From: Campylobacterota bacterium
Lineage (GTDB): Bacteria; Campylobacterota; Campylobacteria; Campylobacterales; Sulfurovaceae
Length of the DNA stretch: 9,784 nucleotides
NCBI GenBank assembly: GCA_011372825.1
Contig: DSAK01000134.1
Span: 1 to 9,784, forward strand
Reading direction: 5' to 3'
Positions within the stretch are counted from its first letter, which is position 1, and every line of letters begins with the position of its first letter. This document shows positions 4,969 to 9,784 of this stretch, in pieces. Under the pieces are notes generated by a model, which ran no database searches, was not told the origin of the DNA, and was given only the letters and a program-made list of their open reading frames with translations. Both the position numbers and the translations under genes were made by a program.

Positions 4969-5994
4969 ATGGCACATTTGAATGTATATTATGATAAAGA
5001 TTGTGATTTAAATATCATCAAATCAAAAACAGTAGCAATGATTGGCTTTGGAAGTCAGGGACATGCGCATGCTGAAAATCTACGAGATAGTGGCGTAAAA
5101 GTAGTTGTTGGACTCAGAGAGGTTGGTGCTAGCTGGGGCAAAGCAGTTGCAAAAGGTTTTGACGTGTATACCGTAGCTGAAGCTACTGCAAAAGCTGATG
5201 TTGTGATGATACTTCTTCCAGATGAGTCTCAAGCAGAAATCTACAAAAATGAGATTGAGGCGAACTTGAAAACTGGTGCAACTATCGCATTTGGACACGG
5301 TTTCAATATCCACTATGGTCGCATCAAGCCAAGAGCAGATATCAATGTAGTGATGATTGCTCCAAAAGCGCCAGGGCATACAGTAAGAAGTGAATTTGTA
5401 AAAGGTGGCGGGATTCCTGATCTTATCGCTGTTCATAGCGACCCTAGTGGCAATTCAAAAGCATTGGCTCTAAGCTATGCATGTGCAATTGGTGGCGGAC
5501 GAACAGGTATCATAGAGACTACATTCAAAGATGAGACAGAGACAGACCTTTTTGGTGAGCAAGCAGTACTTTGTGGTGGTGTATCAGCACTCATACAAGC
5601 TGGTTTTGAAACCTTAACAGAAGCTGGATACCCACCTGAAATGGCATATTTTGAGTGTTTGCATGAGATGAAACTTATCGTTGATTTGATATTTGAAGGG
5701 GGAATTGCAGATATGAGATACTCTATCAGTAATACAGCTGAATACGGTGATATGGTAAGTGGTCCTAGAGTTATCAATAGCGAATCAAAAAAAGCGATGA
5801 AAGAGATACTCACAGAGATACAAAATGGCAAATTTGCAAAAGATTTTATCCTTGAGGGGCAAGCTGGTTATCCTAGAATGACTGCTGAGAGAAACAATCT
5901 CAAAGCTCATCCAGTAGAAGTGACAGGAAGACGCCTCAGAGAGATGATGCCATGGATTAAAGCAAACAAGATAGTTGACCAAGACACAAACTAA
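4969..5994 (+). CDS. ilvC: Ketol-acid reductoisomerase (class I)
   Basis: Catalyses the Mg-dependent isomerisation and NAD(P)H reduction of acetolactate or acetohydroxybutyrate, the second common step of valine, leucine and isoleucine synthesis, in the cytoplasm. The 341 residues fit the short class I form. The N-terminal Rossmann fold has GFGSQGHAHAENLRDSG (26-42). The cofactor loop VGLREVGASWGKA carries Ser55 before Trp, which points to NADPH. His110 (AFGHGFNIHY) is the conserved catalytic histidine. Metal ligands appear as D193 and E197 (ETDLFGEQ), E229 and E233 (FECLHEMK), with the substrate-binding serine in YSISNTAEYGD (S254). All key residues are present. The start is supported by AAGGA 7 nt upstream. 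It is a single gene between a strong -10 box and a hairpin after the stop, and it heads the ilvC-deacetylase-dprA neighbourhood. Confidence 0.98.
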   Translation: MAHLNVYYDKDCDLNIIKSKTVAMIGFGSQGHAHAENLRDSGVKVVVGLREVGASWGKAVAKGFDVYTVAEATAKADVVMILLPDESQAEIYKNEIEANLKTGATIAFGHGFNIHYGRIKPRADINVVMIAPKAPGHTVRSEFVKGGGIPDLIAVHSDPSGNSKALALSYACAIGGGRTGIIETTFKDETETDLFGEQAVLCGGVSALIQAGFETLTEAGYPPEMAYFECLHEMKLIVDLIFEGGIADMRYSISNTAEYGDMVSGPRVINSESKKAMKEILTEIQNGKFAKDFILEGQAGYPRMTAERNNLKAHPVEVTGRRLREMMPWIKANKIVDQDTN

Positions 5995-6001
5995 TTTTTT
6001 G

Positions 6002-6023
6002 ACTCAAGATCCTCATCTTGAGT
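6002..6023 (+). terminator. Hairpin after ilvC
   Basis: Perfect 9-bp stem ACTCAAGAT/ATCTTGAGT with loop CCTC, 7 nt past the ilvC stop codon. A run of six T precedes the stem; only a loose TTAGTTGATTTTC follows, so termination may be partial. Partial termination would let some transcripts continue into the deacetylase gene, which has no clear promoter of its own. Confidence 0.55.
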
Positions 6024-6079
6024 TAGTTGATTTTCTCGATTTTTCACTAAATAAATCATTTTTATCTTAAGCAATTATT

Positions 6080-7087
6080 ATGTCGCCAAAAAAAAGTTCT
6101 ATTTCTCATAAAAAAAAGAGAAAACAATCCATTGATTATCTCTACTATGCTTCGGTAACTACTATTTTTATATTGGTAATTTTTAGCTATATGTTGCTCT
6201 CGTTAGAAACTAAGAAAAAATCACAATTAATAACCTGCGAGATAAGTCTCCCTTCGATTGATATAAATCAAGAGCGAACTATCAATTCGGCTCCAACTAT
6301 ACCTTCGCCCATGAGAGATCATACCTCACCACAGGTTTCTTTGCAGCCAAAAATTTCTGATATGAATACCAAAAATATCACAACTACCTCTCCAAAAGAA
6401 CATAATCCCAAAACCCCTTTGCAGGTAAGTGATGGTTGTAAGCTTGCAATCATTCTGGATGATATAGCAACCCCATCGCAAATGAGAGAACTTCAAAAAA
6501 TTCCACTTGAAATAACCCCTTCTATCTTTCCTCCTTCAGAGCTTTCAAGCACTAGTCACCTTTTGGCAAAAAACTCTCATGCTATGGTACATTTGCCACT
6601 TGAGTCAAAAAATAGACAAATGAATACTATGCAAGGGACACTTTTTGTAAGAGATTCACCCCAGGATATCTACAATCGTATAAAGGAGCTTCGCACCCTT
6701 TTTCCATACGCAAAATATATCAATAATCATACAGGGGGCGTTTTTACTGCTGATAAAAATGCAATGTCAACACTTTATAGTGCACTTATGAAATACGAGT
6801 TTATATTTGTTGATAGCCTAACCTCTAAGGATACCTATGTGCCACACTTGGCAAACAAGCATCAACATAGATATTTAGCAAGAGATGTTTTTTTGGATAA
6901 TGTTCGCCAAAAAGATGCGATTCGAAATCAGCTAAAAAAGGCAGTCAAAATTGCCAAAAAACATGGCGTAGCCATAGCTATAGGTCATCCATACCCAGAA
7001 ACATTTGCTGTTTTGCGAGAGTCTAATAGTATTTTTGAGGGTGTTGAGGTCGTATATATCGATAGACTTTATGGAGGTGAATGGTAA
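6080..7087 (+). CDS. Divergent polysaccharide deacetylase (YibQ-like), membrane anchored
   Basis: A 335-residue protein of the divergent polysaccharide deacetylase family (DUF610/YibQ). Its exact substrate is unsettled, though a role in cell-envelope glycan or septal peptidoglycan handling is likely. A Lys-rich cytoplasmic N-terminus (4-15) is followed by one membrane segment (about 20-42), a Ser/Thr/Pro-rich periplasmic linker (45-115), and the catalytic-like domain from 120. Motifs are LAIILDDIA (D127, D128), MVHLPLE (H171), NNHTGG (215-220, where NNHMGS is usual), FVDSLTS (D245), RDVFLDN (268-274) and AIGHPYPET (300-308). The Shine-Dalgarno sequence is poor, but the next Met lies inside the membrane segment, so 6080 is kept. 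Its stop TAATG overlaps the transporter start, indicating coupled translation. Confidence 0.9.
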   Translation: MSPKKSSISHKKKRKQSIDYLYYASVTTIFILVIFSYMLLSLETKKKSQLITCEISLPSIDINQERTINSAPTIPSPMRDHTSPQVSLQPKISDMNTKNITTTSPKEHNPKTPLQVSDGCKLAIILDDIATPSQMRELQKIPLEITPSIFPPSELSSTSHLLAKNSHAMVHLPLESKNRQMNTMQGTLFVRDSPQDIYNRIKELRTLFPYAKYINNHTGGVFTADKNAMSTLYSALMKYEFIFVDSLTSKDTYVPHLANKHQHRYLARDVFLDNVRQKDAIRNQLKKAVKIAKKHGVAIAIGHPYPETFAVLRESNSIFEGVEVVYIDRLYGGEW

Positions 7088-8409
7088 TGGGAGGTATATG
7101 GCGTAGTATCATTATAGGTTGTTTGATATTTGTGTTGGGTAGTTTTTTTGTATCTCCTATACAAGCCTTGTTGCTTGGAATAATTGGGGCAATGGTTGTA
7201 CTCTGGACAAACGGAGCACTTCCCCTTGGTGTTGTATCTTTACTTCCTTTGATTTTGTTTCCAATTAGCAGTATTGCAGATTTTACTCGAATTTCATCCC
7301 AGTATGCAAATCCTATAATATTTCTTTTTCTTGGTGGATTTATGGTCGCTTTTGCTATGGAAAAAACACAACTCCATGCTATCATAGCTTCGCAGATACT
7401 CAGTAGGTTTCCTCAGTCGCCTGCTGGGATAATTTATGGTGTTGCGATAGCCTCAGCACTTTTGAGTGCGATTTTATCAAACACAACTGTTGTATTGATG
7501 CTTTTGCCTGTCGTGATGCATCTAACAGAGATAAAGGTTTTGCGTGTTAGGATATTGCTAGCTGCTGCTTATGGAGCAAGTATAGGCGGGATATTGACAC
7601 CTATTGGGACACCGCCTAATCTCATTTTAATGGGATTTTTATCCAGCGAAGGTGAGAATTTTTTGTTTTTTGGTGAATGGATTGTGTATATGCTGCCAGT
7701 TGTTATATTGATGCTCGTTATTATCCCATGGATACTTAGTCGCGGGGTTGTTGATGTTAAATATACCTTTAAGGCAACTACTGCTTCATATAACCCTACT
7801 CAAAAAAGGCTACTCAAGATTTTAGGGTTACTTGTTGCTTCAATTGCTATCAATACACTAGCAAAACAGCTCGATATGTTTGCACTTGATGAGCCTATGA
7901 TTTTACTCGCCTTTGGGCTTCTGATGTTTTTACCACGAATTGGATTTTTAAACTGGGATGATACCCGAAATTTGCCTTATGAAATTATCTTTTTATTTGG
8001 CGCAGGTTTTAGTATAGCTTTTGCATTTATGGAGAGCGGCTTAGCTTCGCAAATTGCAACATGGCTATCTTTTGCAACACAGATACCTTTTGTATTGCTT
8101 TTGCTTTTGATAGCTTTTGTTGTCACTTTTATGACTGAAGTTACAAGCAATACAGCCCTTGTTGCTATGATGATACCTGTTGTCTATACGATTGGTCATA
8201 CACTTGCCCCACAAGAGGCAAATGCACTACTACTTGTCGCAACTATAGCAGGGAGTTATGCATTTATGCTCCCTATAGCAACCCCTCCAAACGCTATAGT
8301 TATGGCAACACGCGAGATTGAAGTGCGGCAAATGATAAAGATAGGATTTCTTTTTAATCTAATTGGTATTACAGTTTTAGTTGCCATAGCTTCGCTTTTT
8401 TGGTCGTAA
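7087..8409 (+). CDS. DASS/SLC13-family anion transporter (dicarboxylate or sulfate)
   Basis: About 440 residues, nearly all hydrophobic, with 11 or so membrane segments. This is the divalent anion:sodium symporter family (INDY/SLC13), which moves dicarboxylates such as succinate, or sulfate, across the inner membrane. The two inverted halves each show the Na-binding SNT signature and a TPPN loop. Counting from ATG 7087: SNTTVV (131-136) with TPIGTPPNLI (171-180), and TSNTALV (353-359) with LPIATPPNAI (395-404). The substrate cannot be decided from these motifs. Two in-frame ATGs exist: 7081 is only 3 nt from GGAGG (7073-7077), while 7087 is 9 nt away and overlaps the deacetylase stop by one base, so I prefer 7087. 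The stop codon lies within the first arm of a terminator. Confidence 0.92.
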   Translation: MGGIWRSIIIGCLIFVLGSFFVSPIQALLLGIIGAMVVLWTNGALPLGVVSLLPLILFPISSIADFTRISSQYANPIIFLFLGGFMVAFAMEKTQLHAIIASQILSRFPQSPAGIIYGVAIASALLSAILSNTTVVLMLLPVVMHLTEIKVLRVRILLAAAYGASIGGILTPIGTPPNLILMGFLSSEGENFLFFGEWIVYMLPVVILMLVIIPWILSRGVVDVKYTFKATTASYNPTQKRLLKILGLLVASIAINTLAKQLDMFALDEPMILLAFGLLMFLPRIGFLNWDDTRNLPYEIIFLFGAGFSIAFAFMESGLASQIATWLSFATQIPFVLLLLLIAFVVTFMTEVTSNTALVAMMIPVVYTIGHTLAPQEANALLLVATIAGSYAFMLPIATPPNAIVMATREIEVRQMIKIGFLFNLIGITVLVAIASLFWS

Positions 8410-8432
8410 TATGTCAAAATGACATATTTTTT
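8408..8432 (+). terminator. Rho-independent terminator after the transporter
   Basis: Nine-base-pair perfect stem AATATGTCA (8408-8416) and TGACATATT (8420-8428) with an AAA loop, followed directly by TTTT, then AAAAC and a second T-run. The clearest terminator in the window. It begins inside the transporter stop codon and separates this operon from dprA. Confidence 0.85.
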
Positions 8433-8447
8433 AAAACTTTTTTTGTC

Positions 8448-8459
8448 ATGATATATCAT
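8448..8459. promoter_or_regulatory. 12-bp palindrome at the dprA promoter
   Basis: ATGATATATCAT is a perfect palindrome, 18 nt before the dprA ATG. It contains TGATATATC, usable as an extended -10 (TG-n-TATATC, hexamer 8452-8457), with TTGTCA just upstream. A protein binding here would block RNA polymerase, so it is a possible operator. In A/T-rich DNA it may be chance. Confidence 0.4.
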
Positions 8460-8476
8460 TGCATCAAGGAGATAGT

Positions 8477-9250
8477 ATGCAAAAGGTAGAGAATCCAAGC
8501 GAAATTATAAAGACCAAAAAACCACCATCAACCCTTTTTTACAAGGGGAGCTTGGAGTTGTTAAAAAGGCCTAGAGTCTCTATAGTTGGAGCAAGAAAAC
8601 CATCACTTTATACCCAAAATTATACATTTTTACTTGCAAAAGCATTGTCAAAACGGGGAGTATGCATAGTAAGTGGAGCTGCTATGGGGGTTGATGCAAT
8701 TGCACACAAAGGTGCAGGGGCTGAAAATACGATTGCAGTAGTGGGAAATGGACTTGATATCAGGTATCCATCTATTAATAGAGATCTCATAGAGGAAATT
8801 GAAAAGAGTGGCTTGGTGCTTAGTCAGTTTGAAGAGGGATTTAAGCCTACCAAATGGAGTTTTGTGTTGAGAAATGAATTGGTTGTGGCACTTGGAGATA
8901 TTCTCATTGTGGCTCAAGCCAATCTTGATAGCGGATCGATGCGTTCTGTAGCTTATGCACAAGAGCAGAGCAAAGAGATATTTGTCTTGCCTCACCAATT
9001 AGGCGAGAGTCAAGGGACTAATGGGTTGCTAGCTAGTGGAGATGCAAAAGCCATTTGGGATATAGATCAATTTGCATCACTCTATGGTGATATACCATCG
9101 AGTGATGGTATCAAAAAAGATGATTTTTTCTATTTTTGTCAACAAAACCCAACTCTTGATGAGACCATTTTGTTGTTTCAAGATAGAGTCTACGAAGCAG
9201 AGCTTTTGGGTGAGATAGTGATAGAAAATGGGAGAGTACGCCTTGCCTAA
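8477..9250 (+). CDS. dprA: DNA-processing protein DprA (RecA loader for transformation)
   Basis: A 257-residue DprA/Smf. It binds incoming single-stranded DNA in natural transformation and loads RecA on it, in the cytoplasm. The core is the extended Rossmann fold: VSIVGARKPSLYT (34-46), IVSGAAMGVDAIAHKGAG (64-81), TIAVVGNGLDIRYPSINRDL (85-104), LSQFEEGFKPTKWSFVLRN (115-133), GDILIVAQANLDSGSM (140-155) and LPHQLGESQGTNGLLASGDA (171-190). A short C-terminal segment (about 212-257) resembles the winged-helix DML1-like domain. No N-terminal SAM-like domain is present. ATG 8477 has AAGGAG 5 nt upstream. The frame also opens at TTG 8459, inside the palindrome, with no good ribosome binding site. 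The gene has its own promoter after the 8408-8432 terminator. Presence of dprA suggests competence. ruvX, often next in this phylum, is not here. Confidence 0.95.
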   Translation: MQKVENPSEIIKTKKPPSTLFYKGSLELLKRPRVSIVGARKPSLYTQNYTFLLAKALSKRGVCIVSGAAMGVDAIAHKGAGAENTIAVVGNGLDIRYPSINRDLIEEIEKSGLVLSQFEEGFKPTKWSFVLRNELVVALGDILIVAQANLDSGSMRSVAYAQEQSKEIFVLPHQLGESQGTNGLLASGDAKAIWDIDQFASLYGDIPSSDGIKKDDFFYFCQQNPTLDETILLFQDRVYEAELLGEIVIENGRVRLA

Positions 9251-9257
9251 AGGCGTA
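9237..9257. terminator. Hairpin between convergent dprA and the thioredoxin gene
   Basis: Eight-base-pair stem TACGCCTT (9237-9244) and AAGGCGTA (9250-9257) with a 5-nt loop, spanning the dprA stop codon. It lies 7 nt from the end of the oppositely oriented thioredoxin gene, a natural place for a shared terminator. Neither strand has a T-run after it, so it may act mainly as an mRNA 3' end barrier. Confidence 0.5.
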
Positions 9258-9263
9258 TAGTGA

Positions 9264-9770
9264 CTACTTGTCTAACTCTTCGATAATCTTTTCGAAAGTA
9301 TCAAAAGAGATTGAGCCAGCGTGCATAAGCTGTACCGCGCCTTTCTGATCAAGTAAAACTAAAAATGGAATTGCCCCACTCCATTGCGCTCTCATCGCTA
9401 CATACTCAACAAATAAATCGGCTTTTTCTTGAGCCACAGTTATATAAGTAAGCCCTTTTTCCTTTGCGAAATCTATCAATTCGCTATTGCTTAGACCTTG
9501 AACCTCTATAGCAACAATAGCAATCTTGTCACCATATTTTTCGTGGAGTTTTTGGTAGTCTGGCATTGATTTAAGACAAGGTGGGCATCTGTGTCCAAAA
9601 AACTCTAAAAATACTATTTTCCCTTTTAGTTTATCAATCTCAAGCCCCTCATCAGTCCCTTTAACGCTATACGTTATACCAGTGGTATCGGTAAACTCTA
9701 TACTTTTTTCTTCTGATGCGGTTGCAGACAAGCCACCAACTAAAAGAAGTGCAAGAAAAATTTTTTTCAT
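9264..9770 (-). CDS. Exported TlpA-like thioredoxin-fold protein
   Basis: About 168 residues, a periplasmic thioredoxin-like protein of the TlpA/ResA class, which usually reduces disulfides in secreted or c-type cytochrome precursor proteins. A signal peptide MKKIFLALLLVGGLSATAS is followed by the thioredoxin fold. The redox motif is CPPC (residues 62-65 in this numbering) in FFGHRCPPCLKSMP, the cis-Pro is in GAIPFLVLLDQKG, and a C-terminal helix ends the protein. An insertion between strand 1 and the cis-Pro (ELIDFAKEKGLTY and following) fits TlpA rather than plain thioredoxin. Two adjacent ATGs exist. AAGGG sits 5 nt before the second (9770-9768) and only 2 nt before the first (9773), so the second is preferred. 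The upstream region is cut off by the window end. The Cys-rich Sel1 proteins could be substrates, but nothing here shows it. Confidence 0.88.
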   Translation of the reverse strand: MKKIFLALLLVGGLSATASEEKSIEFTDTTGITYSVKGTDEGLEIDKLKGKIVFLEFFGHRCPPCLKSMPDYQKLHEKYGDKIAIVAIEVQGLSNSELIDFAKEKGLTYITVAQEKADLFVEYVAMRAQWSGAIPFLVLLDQKGAVQLMHAGSISFDTFEKIIEELDK

Positions 9771-9784
9771 CATAACCCTTTTTG

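Noticed and set aside
5080..5436. Open minus-strand frames within ilvC, dprA and the transporter
   Set aside because: Antisense shadows of well-supported genes with no protein-family motifs.
8459..8476. TTG start for dprA six codons upstream
   Set aside because: It lies in the palindrome without a ribosome binding site, whereas ATG 8477 has AAGGAG at 5 nt.
1..9784. tRNA, rRNA, riboswitch, insertion sequence ends, integrase or prophage genes
   Set aside because: None recognised by eye; the Sel1 island shows no transposase, and its growth is explained by local duplication.

Overview
The window looks like chromosomal DNA of a low-GC member of the Campylobacterota (former Epsilonproteobacteria). 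Three things suggest this: the class I ketol-acid reductoisomerase resembles free-living sulfur-oxidising members of that phylum, the order ilvC, divergent polysaccharide deacetylase, dprA is (from memory) a Campylobacterota arrangement, and there are Helicobacter-type cysteine-rich Sel1 repeat proteins. No genus is claimed.

Left part (about 1-3540) is a small accessory island built by duplication of one block. Each block has a conserved 5' flank with promoter and ribosome binding site, a cysteine-rich Sel1-like repeat gene read rightward, and a conserved 3' flank of about 78 nt carrying a terminator-like hairpin. Copy 1 (240-717) is a pseudogene: it has lost its signal peptide and carries a Gln-to-stop change and a one-base frameshift. 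Copies 2 (1403-1960) and 3 (2328-3161) are intact and predicted to be exported, with 4 and 7 C-x7-C units. A partial fourth 5' flank (about 3340-3440) has no gene behind it. Between copies 1 and 2, on the minus strand, lies a decayed RelE/ParE-type toxin with its antitoxin (877-1309). A second antitoxin relic sits upstream of copy 3, so the antitoxin end appears to have been duplicated with the block.

Middle part: a minus-strand pair encoding an NfeD-like membrane protein (4417-4857) and an SPFH/stomatin protein of the QmcA type (3542-4399), transcribed divergently from ilvC.

Right part (4969-9250, plus strand): ilvC for branched-chain amino acid synthesis, a membrane-anchored divergent polysaccharide deacetylase (YibQ type), a DASS/SLC13 anion transporter whose start overlaps the deacetylase stop, then a strong terminator, a new promoter and the transformation protein DprA. 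The transporter splits what is usually a deacetylase-dprA neighbourhood, and no ruvX follows dprA. A convergent exported TlpA-like thioredoxin gene (9264-9770, minus) closes the window.

The right two thirds is ordinary housekeeping. The noteworthy biology is the duplicating and decaying Sel1-repeat locus with its buried toxin-antitoxin relics.
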